This document shows positions 50,715 through 58,568 of a stretch of 64,000 nt of DNA, piece after piece. Source of the stretch: CAZTPJ01 sp964614515. GTDB lineage: Bacteria; Planctomycetota; Phycisphaerae; Phycisphaerales; UBA1924. The stretch lies in contig CAZTPJ010000001.1 in the NCBI GenBank assembly GCA_964614515.1, positions 1 to 64,000 of the forward strand. The letters run 5' to 3'. A model generated the notes under the pieces. The model made no database searches and was not told where the DNA came from. It saw only the letters and a program-made list of their open reading frames with translations. The position numbers were made by a program, and so were the translations under genes. Within the stretch, counting starts at the first letter, position 1, and each line of letters begins with the position of its first letter.

Positions 50715-52558
50715 CGTCGCGTCGTCGAATCGCGCTCGTGACGTACGTTGGCAGCGTGGCGCTCGTGCTGCTTGGTCTGGCGTGGATCACGCACGCCGCG
50801 CTGCGGCTTGAGCGTCAGGCGCGAGAGGATGCCGATCTCAACAGCCGCGTGCGCATCGCGCTGTGGCGAATGGAGTCCATGCTCGCGCCGATCATCGCGC
50901 GGCAATCCGGCTGGCGATATTACCATTACCTGCCGTTCTATCCGGCCGAACGCGCATACACGCGTATGTTTGAAGAGGTGCGGCCGGGCGAGGTGCTCGT
51001 GCCTTCGCCGCTCTTGCTCGGCGCGGGCGAGTACGCGCTGCTGCACTTTCAGATTGGGCCGGACAGTCATGTATCATCGCCGCAGGCGCCCGAGGGGAAC
51101 ATGCGCGATCTCGCGGAATCCGCGTATGTCGCGAGCGATCGCATCGTCGAGGCCCAGGGGACGCTTGATGCCCTCGCCGAGATCCTCGGCGCACGCAAAG
51201 CCCGTACATGGACGCTGGGCCAGGCGTCCGTACTCGAACTCATCGAAAGCGATCTGCCCGCGCCGCAGCAGGTACTCAGCAAGTCTGATGACTATGAGAG
51301 TCGTTCGCTTGCCGCCGGCCAGGCGCGTCGCGGCCAGACCGCACAACAGACCTTCGAGTCCCCCCCCCCGCAGATCGCCAGTCTCGAACCCGGCGAACCA
51401 TCACGCGAAATCGCCGAGCCGCTTTCGCTGGATCGCTCGCCCACGCAGCGACCCCGTCAACAGGATCGCATCGAAGGTGAACTCGCGCCGGTGTGGCGAA
51501 CCGGATCCGTCGAACGCGGCCCGATCCTCCTGCTCGTGCGCTCCGTGCATGTCGCGGGCGATGACATCGTGCAGGGCGTGTGGGTCGATTGGTCCGGCTT
51601 GCGCGAACGTCTGCTTGACGCGACGAAGGACATTCTTCCCGAAGCCTCGCTTCATCCTGTCTATCCCGGGACGACGCCGACTTCGGCTGCGCCATCGGGC
51701 CATCTGCTCGCGAGCGTTCCGGCCGTGCTCGTGCCCGGGCCGATCGCGGTTGATCCCGGCCCGCTGATGACGCCCGCGCGGCTCGCACTGGCGGGGACGT
51801 GGTTCGCCGCGCTCATGGCCATCGCAGCCGTGGGCGTGTTGCTGCGGGCGTCGATGGAACTGGCGGAACGTCGCGGGCGATTCGTCTCGGCCGTGACCCA
51901 TGAACTTCGCACGCCACTGACGACGTTTCGTTTGTATTCAGAGATGCTCGCGGACAATCTCGTGCGTGATGAGTCCGCGCGAACGGAGTATCTCGATACG
52001 CTCAAGCGAGAGGCGCGGCGTCTGGCGGGGATTGTGGAGAACGTGCTGGAGTATGCGCGGCTGGGTGAACGGCGCAAGTCGCCCGCATCGCAGGCCGTGG
52101 CCATCGGCGATCTGCTCGCGCGAGTGGTGCCGACGCTGCGCGAGCGTACCTCGCGCAGCGCGATGGACCTGGTCGTGCGTGAGTCCTTTGATCCACGCAC
52201 GCGCATCCTCGCCGACGAAGCCACGATCGAACGAATCCTTCTGAACCTCGTGGACAACGCCTGCAAATACGCCGCCGACGCCGAAGATCGAAGGCTGCTC
52301 TTCGACGTGCGAGTGCAAGGTGCCACGGCCGCGCTGACCCTCCGCGATTTCGGCCCCGGCGTTCCCCCGCGAGATCGCGGCCGTATCTTCGACGCCTTTC
52401 AGCGCAGCACGCGCGACGCCAGCGGCCCCTGCGACGGCCTGGGCCTCGGCCTCGCCCTCGCCCGCGGCCTCGCCCGCGAACTCGGCGGCGACCTCACCCA
52501 CACCGACCCCCGCCAAGGCCGCGGCGCGGAGTTTACGTTGATGCTGCCGGTGGTGTAA
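50711..52558 (+). CDS. Membrane sensor histidine kinase
   Basis: 615-aa kinase paired with the response regulator by a 4-bp overlap. Helix 1 (about 7-28), a long extracytoplasmic region of about 320 residues, helix 2 (about 355-380). Then the HisKA phosphoacceptor His397 in SAVTHELRTPL, the N box NLVDNACKYA, G1 DFGPGVPPRDRGRIFDAF and G2 DGLGLGLALA. The sensor region contains a Pro/Gln/Ser-rich stretch in its middle and is not recognised. No HAMP domain is obvious. Confidence 0.93.
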   Translation: MTSRRRIALVTYVGSVALVLLGLAWITHAALRLERQAREDADLNSRVRIALWRMESMLAPIIARQSGWRYYHYLPFYPAERAYTRMFEEVRPGEVLVPSPLLLGAGEYALLHFQIGPDSHVSSPQAPEGNMRDLAESAYVASDRIVEAQGTLDALAEILGARKARTWTLGQASVLELIESDLPAPQQVLSKSDDYESRSLAAGQARRGQTAQQTFESPPPQIASLEPGEPSREIAEPLSLDRSPTQRPRQQDRIEGELAPVWRTGSVERGPILLLVRSVHVAGDDIVQGVWVDWSGLRERLLDATKDILPEASLHPVYPGTTPTSAAPSGHLLASVPAVLVPGPIAVDPGPLMTPARLALAGTWFAALMAIAAVGVLLRASMELAERRGRFVSAVTHELRTPLTTFRLYSEMLADNLVRDESARTEYLDTLKREARRLAGIVENVLEYARLGERRKSPASQAVAIGDLLARVVPTLRERTSRSAMDLVVRESFDPRTRILADEATIERILLNLVDNACKYAADAEDRRLLFDVRVQGATAALTLRDFGPGVPPRDRGRIFDAFQRSTRDASGPCDGLGLGLALARGLARELGGDLTHTDPRQGRGAEFTLMLPVV

Positions 52559-52603
52559 TCGGGGTGCTGCCCGCGATCGGTGCGCTAACGACATGACACT
52601 TGG

Positions 52604-52637
52604 GTGCCGTGGCCATCGCTTTGGATGGCCACGATTG
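52604..52637. repeat. Palindromic unit R3, copy 2
   Basis: gtgc, cgtggccatc-gctttg-gatggccacg, attgg (10-bp perfect stem). Related to 23425-23457. The gctttg loop also resembles that of the hairpin at 5737. Confidence 0.68.
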
Positions 52638-52758
52638 GATGGGCGGCGTTCAGCGAATGGTCCGATCAAGCGCACGGCATGGCCACATCGCACAGTTGCC
52701 CGCCAAGGAGCAACCCTATCGTCCTGCCACGCGAACAAGCGGTCAGAGGTTCCTTCCC

Positions 52759-53223
52759 ATGCCATCCTGCCTTCCAGTCTGGCGACGCGTGCAGATCATC
52801 ACGATCGTGGCGGCGTGTCTTGTGCTTGTGTGGGCGGGTTGGTTCGCGTGGACTTCCAATACTGGCGTAGCGGTACGGTTTCATGTCGCGTTGGCCGTGA
52901 CTGGCTATGAAGGATGCATGTGCAGCGACTGCACTCGTGCGCATCTGGGTGTGATTCGGTGGCCCTACAGGCAGTTTCAACTACCACTTCTTGGAGTCGG
53001 CGATCCTGATCTGGCGGCGTTGCTCCTTGCCGGGTACGCGTTGTTCCTGTTCATCGTTGCGACGCAGATTCCGCGTATCGGACGTCACTTGGTCGCCCGC
53101 CGTCGCATGATCGCGCGACGCCGTAAAATCGCATGCGAATCGTGCGGCTATCCGCGCAGCGGCCTGCCGCCGCACGTCCCGTGTCCCGAGTGCGGTCGGC
53201 GATTCTCGAATGAATCTGCGTAA
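52759..53223 (+). CDS. Membrane protein with C-terminal zinc ribbon
   Basis: 154-aa protein: one helix (about 8-28), an extracytoplasmic loop with CMCSDC (possible metal or disulfide site), a second helix (about 75-95), a strongly basic stretch (RRRMIARRRK) and a terminal zinc ribbon ACESCGYPRSGL, PCPECGRRF. It belongs to the same architectural group as 16902-17261 and 17258-18049. ATG at 52759 gives a sensible N-terminus; the open frame upstream goes through a palindrome. Confidence 0.68.
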   Translation: MPSCLPVWRRVQIITIVAACLVLVWAGWFAWTSNTGVAVRFHVALAVTGYEGCMCSDCTRAHLGVIRWPYRQFQLPLLGVGDPDLAALLLAGYALFLFIVATQIPRIGRHLVARRRMIARRRKIACESCGYPRSGLPPHVPCPECGRRFSNESA

Positions 53224-53274
53224 TGCGCCGTGGCCTTCGCTCCGAATGACCATGCGGGAGTCACGGACGCGAAG

Positions 53275-53369
53275 CGTGGCCACGTCGAACCGTGGCCACG
53301 GCACCCGGCTTCATGGACAGCGCAGACGTCAATAGCCCGTCACCCGACAATCCGAAGCGGATTGTCGGG
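53275..53369. repeat. Palindromes between the zinc-ribbon gene and the riboswitch
   Basis: cgtggccacg occurs twice (53275-53284 and 53291-53300). Further on, cccgacaatccg-aag-cggattgtcggg (53343-53369) is a perfect 12-bp stem without a T-tract; it could end the zinc-ribbon gene transcript. Confidence 0.6.
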
Positions 53370-53435
53370 GCACTCCCGACGAACCTCTCCTCGCCGAGCG
53401 TCCTACACTCCCCCATTCGCACGGGGCGCGACGGC

Positions 53436-53501
53436 CATTCGGGGTCGCTCGCTGAGATGCACCCGTAGAACCTGATCCGGTTCATACCGGCGGAGGGAAT
53501 G
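53436..53501 (+). ncRNA. TPP riboswitch (THI element)
   Basis: Conserved parts in order: P1 CATT (53436-53439) with AATG (53498-53501); P2 CGGGGT with ACCCG; CTGAGA (53452-53457); ACCTGATCCGG and CCGGCG for P4/P5, then the invariant GGAGGGAA. P3 is minimal. This fits the TPP-binding fold used to repress thiamine genes when TPP is abundant. The AGGG at its 3' end lies 9 nt before the GTG of the next gene, so the riboswitch itself carries the ribosome binding site; control of translation is inferred. thiC lies one gene further on. Confidence 0.92.
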
Positions 53502-53506
53502 CGACC

Positions 53507-54079
53507 GTGCCATCATCTGATCCCTTGCACATCCTGCTTGCACACGACGACTGGGCCACTCGCCTGGTGCTGAATCTCTGCCGCGATCTTTCGCACGAGC
53601 AGTTTCATCAGCGATTCGAGATCGGCCTCGGCTCGCTGCACGACACCTTCACGCACATGATCAGCGCGATGCGCCGCTGGACTGACCGACTCGACGGCCG
53701 TACGCCGCGACCGATGCTGCACACCTTTCCCGGCGTGTCTGCCTCTGAGGTTGACGCCAAGGACCGGACGGTCGATGACCTGCTCGCGTTGCATGATGCG
53801 GCAGCGCGGGAGTTCGCGGCCGTGGCCCGCGCGTGGGCTGAACGAGACTTCGGCTCGACCATCGACGTTGAATGGACGAGCAAGGAAGGCCGCAGGAGTT
53901 ATACGTTCACGCGTGCGGCCGTGGTGGTGCATGTCTGCACACACGGCACGCATCACCGGGCCCAATGCCTGAACATGCTGCGACACCTGAACATCCCCGG
54001 CCTGAGCGACAACCTGCCCGACCCCAGCGCGGTCGATTGGCAGGCGGAGACAGAGTCGCCGGGCGTCCTGCTTCCGTAG
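53507..54079 (+). CDS. DinB-family protein under TPP riboswitch control
   Basis: 190-aa member of the DinB/YfiT four-helix-bundle superfamily, whose members bind a metal through three His and include thiol-dependent transferases. Seen: ILLAHDDWATRLVL at the start of helix 1, a His in HDTFTHM (residues 45-50) and HVCTHGTHHRAQC (about 138-150), the expected ligand region. The GTG start at 53507 is only 6 nt past the riboswitch. It sits between riboswitch and thiC, so a role in thiamine metabolism or thiazole/pyrimidine salvage is possible but unproven. Confidence 0.82.
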   Translation: MPSSDPLHILLAHDDWATRLVLNLCRDLSHEQFHQRFEIGLGSLHDTFTHMISAMRRWTDRLDGRTPRPMLHTFPGVSASEVDAKDRTVDDLLALHDAAAREFAAVARAWAERDFGSTIDVEWTSKEGRRSYTFTRAAVVVHVCTHGTHHRAQCLNMLRHLNIPGLSDNLPDPSAVDWQAETESPGVLLP

Positions 54080-54083
54080 TTGG

Positions 54084-54113
54084 GCGGTGGCACGGGCGTC
54101 TGGCCTGTGTCCA
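54084..54113. repeat. Copy of the ggtggcacgggcgtct repeat
   Basis: Same block as 24608-24634, with tggcctgtgtccac as the second arm. It lies between the DinB-family gene and thiC. Confidence 0.55.
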
Positions 54114-54181
54114 CATGATCGAGACTGCATCAACATCAACACTCCTGCGTTCATCGGGCACGGCCCGAAATCGAGAGCATT

Positions 54182-56125
54182 ATGACCCACACATCACCGT
54201 TCAACCGCATGCAACCTCCAATGCACGGCGCCCACAATCCCGGCCGTACCAAGGGCGTCACCACGCCCGGCTCATTCGCGCTTGCGCCTGATGTCGGCGG
54301 CCCGCTGATGTTCGCCAGCCCTGATACGCCGGGGATGCCCGCGCCGAGCGAGAAGACGGCGTGGGATTTCTTGCCGGAGGGCTGGCAGGTTGAGATGGGT
54401 CGTAGAGGCCTTATGAGACCTATTGGACCCATGCACAAGTTCGTAGAGTTCACTACGGCACGCGGTCAACCGATCCGCGTGATGTATCCGGGGGACTTTC
54501 TGCCGCGGACGCAGATTGAACACGCGAGACTGGGCATCATCACACCGCAGATGCGCCGAGTTGCCGAGCGCGAACCGCACTTTGAGATGCTCTTTCCCGG
54601 TCGCGGGGCGGTGGCCGTGCGCGATGAAGTGGCTGCGGGACGCATGGTGATCCCCGCAAATATTCATCATCTTAAGCACCGGCTTGATCCCATGTGCATC
54701 GGCCGTGCGAGTCGAACGAAGATCAACGCGAACATGGGCGCATCACCGGTTTCGAGCGGCACGGCCGAGGAACTTGAAAAACTCGACTGGGCCGTGCGGT
54801 GGGGCGCGGATACGGTGATGGATCTTTCAACCGGCGGCGATATTGATGCGTGTCGCGAGGCGTTTGTGCGGCACTCGACCGTGCCGATCGGAACCGTGCC
54901 GATCTATTCGATGATCCTGGGCAAGAGGATCGAAGATCTCGACTGGCCGATGATCGAGGCTTCGCTGCATCATCAGGCGCAACAGGGCGTTGATTATTTC
55001 ACGATTCACGCCGGCGTGCGCCGTGGGCATCTTAAGTATGTCCGGAACCGATTGATCGGCATCGTGTCTCGCGGCGGCAGTCTGCTCGCCAAGTGGATGC
55101 TCGTTCACAACGCGGAGAACCCGATGTACGATCACTGGGATGACATCTGCAAGATTCTGCGTGAGTATGACGTGACGTTCAGCATTGGCGATGGATTGCG
55201 ACCGGGCGGCCTCGCGGATGCGACGGATGAGGCGCAGCTCGCCGAACTCGAAACACTCGGCGAACTCACCGAGCGCGCCTGGCGACACGGCGTGCAGGTG
55301 ATGATCGAAGGCCCCGGCCACGTTCCCTTCGATCAGATCGAATGGAACGCGAAGATCCAGCGTCGATTGTGCCACGGCGCACCCTTCTATGTCCTCGGCC
55401 CGCTCGTCACCGACATGTTCCCCGGCTACGATCACATCACAAGTTGCATCGGTGCGACATCCATGGCCTATCACGGCGCCGCGATGCTATGTTACGTCAC
55501 GCCGAAAGAGCATCTCGGTTTGCCCAAGCGCGATGATGTCAAGCAAGGGTGCATCGCATATAAGATCGCTGCGCATGCCGCGGACGTCGCGCTGGGCATC
55601 CCCGGCACGCGCGATCAGGATGACGAACTGACCAAGGCCCGCGCAGCACTGAACTGGGAGAAGCACTTCGAACTCTCGTTCGACCCTGACTTCGCCCGCG
55701 CCCTGCACGATGAAGACCTCGACGTGGACACGGACTTCTGCGCCATGTGCGGCCACGATTGGTGCAGCGTTCGCATCAGCAAGGAGATTCAGGAGTTCGC
55801 CAGCGGCAAGGCCGACGGATTCGAACGCAACGCCGATCCGACATCGCACGGCGCGGCCGTCGGCGCGCGAACCGGCGCGCCGGTCAAGTCGGCCGCGCTC
55901 ACGCCCGAGCAACAGGAAGTCCTCCGCCAACGCGGCGTCCTCTCGCCTGATGAAATTCATAAACTCGCGAAGAAAACGCGCAAGGCCGTGGGAGCGGACG
56001 CAGGCAAGAAAGCCACATGCCACAGCGACTACGTCGATCCCGATGAAGCCAGGCGCCGACAGGGCGTGGTGCAGGTGGATGTACGGCCGGCGCTGGGGAT
56101 TGGGAAGGAGGATCGCATTCTCTGA
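54182..56125 (+). CDS. thiC: Phosphomethylpyrimidine synthase ThiC
   Basis: 647-aa radical-SAM-type enzyme converting aminoimidazole ribotide to HMP-P for thiamine. The [4Fe-4S] motif is CxxCxxxxC at 520, 523 and 528 (CAMCGHDWC). Seen too: MYPGDFLPRTQIEHAR, NANMGASPVSSG, DLSTGGDI, TIHAGVRR, EGPGHVPFDQI and ITSCIGAT, all diagnostic. A 100-residue tail after the cluster is longer than usual and ends KEDRIL. ATG at 54182; only 102 nt separate it from the DinB-family gene, so it should share the TPP-riboswitch transcript. Confidence 0.97.
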   Translation: MTHTSPFNRMQPPMHGAHNPGRTKGVTTPGSFALAPDVGGPLMFASPDTPGMPAPSEKTAWDFLPEGWQVEMGRRGLMRPIGPMHKFVEFTTARGQPIRVMYPGDFLPRTQIEHARLGIITPQMRRVAEREPHFEMLFPGRGAVAVRDEVAAGRMVIPANIHHLKHRLDPMCIGRASRTKINANMGASPVSSGTAEELEKLDWAVRWGADTVMDLSTGGDIDACREAFVRHSTVPIGTVPIYSMILGKRIEDLDWPMIEASLHHQAQQGVDYFTIHAGVRRGHLKYVRNRLIGIVSRGGSLLAKWMLVHNAENPMYDHWDDICKILREYDVTFSIGDGLRPGGLADATDEAQLAELETLGELTERAWRHGVQVMIEGPGHVPFDQIEWNAKIQRRLCHGAPFYVLGPLVTDMFPGYDHITSCIGATSMAYHGAAMLCYVTPKEHLGLPKRDDVKQGCIAYKIAAHAADVALGIPGTRDQDDELTKARAALNWEKHFELSFDPDFARALHDEDLDVDTDFCAMCGHDWCSVRISKEIQEFASGKADGFERNADPTSHGAAVGARTGAPVKSAALTPEQQEVLRQRGVLSPDEIHKLAKKTRKAVGADAGKKATCHSDYVDPDEARRRQGVVQVDVRPALGIGKEDRIL

Positions 56126-56247
56126 TGAGATCGCCACATCGTGGCGCAGGTCTGTAGCCACCGGATGAACCACGTTGTTCTGGGCGTCGCGCAAACCGCG
56201 AAGTCTGTCAATACGTTTGTTCTGATTCGGGGAATCGCGCAGTTGGG

Positions 56248-57375
56248 TTACTTCGCTAGCGCGCTCTGGACGCATTGACAAATCTGGAGTAGGCGTGACT
56301 CAATGGCGGACAATTCGCGGTTCACTATGTCGCGTAGCAAGGGCGGCGACGGCACCGCTCCCGTTCGAGCGTCTTGGATCTGGTCACCCGAAAGGGCCGG
56401 CGCGGCTTTGGTGAGTCCAGAATCGAGTGTTCCGGCCTTGTATTTGAAGCCGGTGACATCGGTCCATTCGACGAGTGATCGAAGAACCACATTGCGGGTA
56501 AGTACATCGGTCACGTCAGTCGGACGCCAATAGCGGCCCACATATCCGCGCGCTCCGTGGTCGTGAAACCTCAGCGTGAGCCAGTGCCGCGCGTCCCGCC
56601 CTCGCTTGGATCCGATGGGCGGGAGTACAGCAAACAGATCAATAGGACCGCATTCGATGAGACTTTGGGTTTGACTGACCAGCACCCATCCTTTCCTGGC
56701 CTGTATGGTCGACGCGATCGTCTCGATGACTTCCGGTGCGCGGGGCTTTGTGGATGCCGCCGCCCTGCGCCTGTACACGTCGTTGATCAGATCGACATAG
56801 TGCTGAATAAACATGCGAATGTCCGGCGGAGTGTTCGGCGCAAGGCGACTCATGCCTTCACTTACAGCCGATAGAACATCACGATGGGACATTGCCTTCC
56901 AATCTGCGCGCGACGGTGCTTCGCCATTGAGCGTCAAGAACACCTTGATGTGCTCCCAGCCTGGGAAGTCCCGTGCAAGCGCCGCGCCGTACTTCGTGAG
57001 CTGTTCAGATCGCTCTTTGTCAAAAAGCTTGTTCTCAACGCCGATGACGATTCGACATTCTGGTACGACGATCCTGAGATCGAGATTGTCGTGCTCCCGT
57101 CGAACTTGGGCACGGCAAAAGTCACTTGGCCGCGCGACCGTGCTTGTGACAGAACTACTGCTCGTGATAAGAGCCATGAAGCAACTCAGGAAGAGGTCTC
57201 GTTGCCCGTGACTCTCCGTTGGGTCTAGCAGCCAGCCAAGAAAAGTCGAATGCCGGATTTCATGCGCATCCAGGCGCAGAGTTCGGAAGATATTGAAGAC
57301 GGGCAGATCACTATCGGGCACCAGCGGGGCATACCGGGACTCGGACGAGTCAGACGACACTGAAGTATTGTCCAT
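56248..57375 (-). CDS. PD-(D/E)XK nuclease superfamily protein
   Basis: 375-aa protein with the PDDEXK_4-type layout: STFLGWLLDP near 43, the core HDNLDLRIVVPECRIVIGVENKLFDKE giving Asp, Glu-x-Lys (ENK) about 95-120, then RSEQLTKYGAALARDFPG with the Gln seen in this family. The C-terminal 180 residues are unrecognised. Proteins of this family often belong to defence loci, but no partner genes of a known system are here. ATG at 57375 with AGGA 6 nt upstream. Base use is somewhat less GC-rich than in the flanks, consistent with transfer. Confidence 0.75.
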   Translation of the reverse strand: MDNTSVSSDSSESRYAPLVPDSDLPVFNIFRTLRLDAHEIRHSTFLGWLLDPTESHGQRDLFLSCFMALITSSSSVTSTVARPSDFCRAQVRREHDNLDLRIVVPECRIVIGVENKLFDKERSEQLTKYGAALARDFPGWEHIKVFLTLNGEAPSRADWKAMSHRDVLSAVSEGMSRLAPNTPPDIRMFIQHYVDLINDVYRRRAAASTKPRAPEVIETIASTIQARKGWVLVSQTQSLIECGPIDLFAVLPPIGSKRGRDARHWLTLRFHDHGARGYVGRYWRPTDVTDVLTRNVVLRSLVEWTDVTGFKYKAGTLDSGLTKAAPALSGDQIQDARTGAVPSPPLLRDIVNRELSAIESRLLQICQCVQSALAK

Positions 57376-57383
57376 GTGTAATC

Positions 57384-57529
57384 CTATTCCCTGATTTCAT
57401 CCGGCAGCCCCATGCCGCCTTGGGACTCCGACGGGAACGCCGGGGGATCGGCACCGCAATGCCAAGATCGCTGATCGCTTGCGCCGGGTCGAGTCCATCG
57501 ACGAATGAATCGTCGAGAAAGCGGATCAT
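57384..57529 (-). pseudogene. Possible small ORF broken by a one-base deletion
   Basis: From ATG 57529 the frame reads MIRFLDDSFVDGLDPAQAIS and so on to AVPIP, then turns odd and runs into the nuclease gene. One extra base in the G-run (plus strand 57442-57446) would give PPAFPSESQGGMGLPDEIRE and a TAG at 57384-57386, 8 nt before the nuclease ATG: a 48-aa protein. Either a true frameshift or a homopolymer sequencing error. No strong ribosome binding site. Function unknown. Confidence 0.35.
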
Positions 57530-57558
57530 CGCTGGCCGTCGCGCACCATTCTCACCCC

Positions 57559-58284
57559 CTACTTCGGCGGATCCCAGATCTTCGGCTTGACTTCGCCATA
57601 GGTCTCCTGCTCGATCCACAGAAGGTAATCTGCCACCGACATCTTTTCCTCTTTCGCGTATTCGATGATCGTTGCGTTGTAGGTCGGCTCGAACGAGCCC
57701 GAGTCGAAGTACCATTCGCCGTCGATCAGGTCATACTTGTACGTCCAGCCTGGGATCGCTTCGAGTTCCTTCGGCTTCATCGCCCGCACGGCCAGGCCCA
57801 CGGCCGCGCCCACCATTCTGCGCCGACCGAGGCGTACACGGCCGCCGGACTCTTCGATCGGAAAGCCCATTTGAATCTCGGCCGTATCGCCATAGATGGT
57901 GCATGTCATGGGATAGACGCCCATGTCCGCATCGAGCACGAGCATCTGCTCGTCGATCATCCAGATCAGCAGGTCGTTGACGTTCATCATGCGCAGTTGC
58001 ACGGGATCGACGCGGTTGCGCAGCGCGAGGACCATCTCCATCCGCGCCGGGCTGAGTTTTTTGACCGCGTCGGCCGGGGCCGTCAGCGCCGCATGAAGAA
58101 TCTCCTCATACCGCTGAATCGATGCCGGAGATAGCACGGCACGAAGTTCACGCCAATCGTTGCCCGCGATGGCGTCCTCACCCCGGTGGTACTGAGACAA
58201 AACCGCATCCTCGGGCGTCTTCTCACACCCCACCGACATCGCCACGGCCGCGCACACACAGGCCCATCTTGCAAGCATTCTCAT
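57559..58284 (-). CDS. Lipoprotein of unknown function
   Basis: 241-aa predicted lipoprotein: MRMLARWACVCAAVAMSVGC, lipobox VGC, then a soluble domain of about 215 residues. Helical at first (SQYHRGEDAIAGNDWRELRAVLS, a layout seen in DUF4878-like NTF2 folds), then strands. I cannot assign a function. ATG at 58284 with GGAG 8 nt upstream; a promoter fits at 58346-58374. It ends 30 nt before the small broken ORF. Confidence 0.75.
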   Translation of the reverse strand: MRMLARWACVCAAVAMSVGCEKTPEDAVLSQYHRGEDAIAGNDWRELRAVLSPASIQRYEEILHAALTAPADAVKKLSPARMEMVLALRNRVDPVQLRMMNVNDLLIWMIDEQMLVLDADMGVYPMTCTIYGDTAEIQMGFPIEESGGRVRLGRRRMVGAAVGLAVRAMKPKELEAIPGWTYKYDLIDGEWYFDSGSFEPTYNATIIEYAKEEKMSVADYLLWIEQETYGEVKPKIWDPPK

Positions 58285-58345
58285 GTTGGTCGCTCCATGC
58301 AGCCTCACCCTTTTCCCGGGCCTACCCCGCCCGCGGATCAGCACC

Positions 58346-58374
58346 AAGTTACAACATCCGACCCCCCTTGTCAA
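58346..58374 (-). promoter_or_regulatory. Candidate promoter of the 57559-58284 lipoprotein
   Basis: Minus strand: perfect TTGACA (58369-58374), 17-nt spacer, TAACTT (58346-58351). The rest of 58287-58568 shows no gene. Confidence 0.45.
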
Positions 58375-58568
58375 GCGGCTTGATACAACTTTGCCCAAGC
58401 GCCGGGGGGACAGCAGCCCACCCTACTCGTTCGCGGCCGCGACCCCCCCGGTCGGCGGACCTGTCATGGACACGCAGGGTCCGGCCAGCGGCATGGTCTC
58501 CCGGCGTCCTGACGGTAGATCGGGGGTACATGACAATTCGACCCGCGGTCGGGCGATACAGTTCCTGT

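Noticed and set aside
49986..52558. PhoB-PhoR pair for the pst operon
   Set aside because: Only the family type and a distance of 5 kb support it; the kinase has a large extracytoplasmic sensor and no PAS domain or HAMP typical of PhoR.
53343..53369. Part of the TPP riboswitch
   Set aside because: The 12-bp hairpin lies about 65 nt upstream of the aptamer and shares none of its conserved bases.
58122..58568. N-terminal extension of the SUKH-like protein
   Set aside because: It would overlap the divergent lipoprotein start and its promoter, and is Pro/Arg/Ser-rich without coding character.
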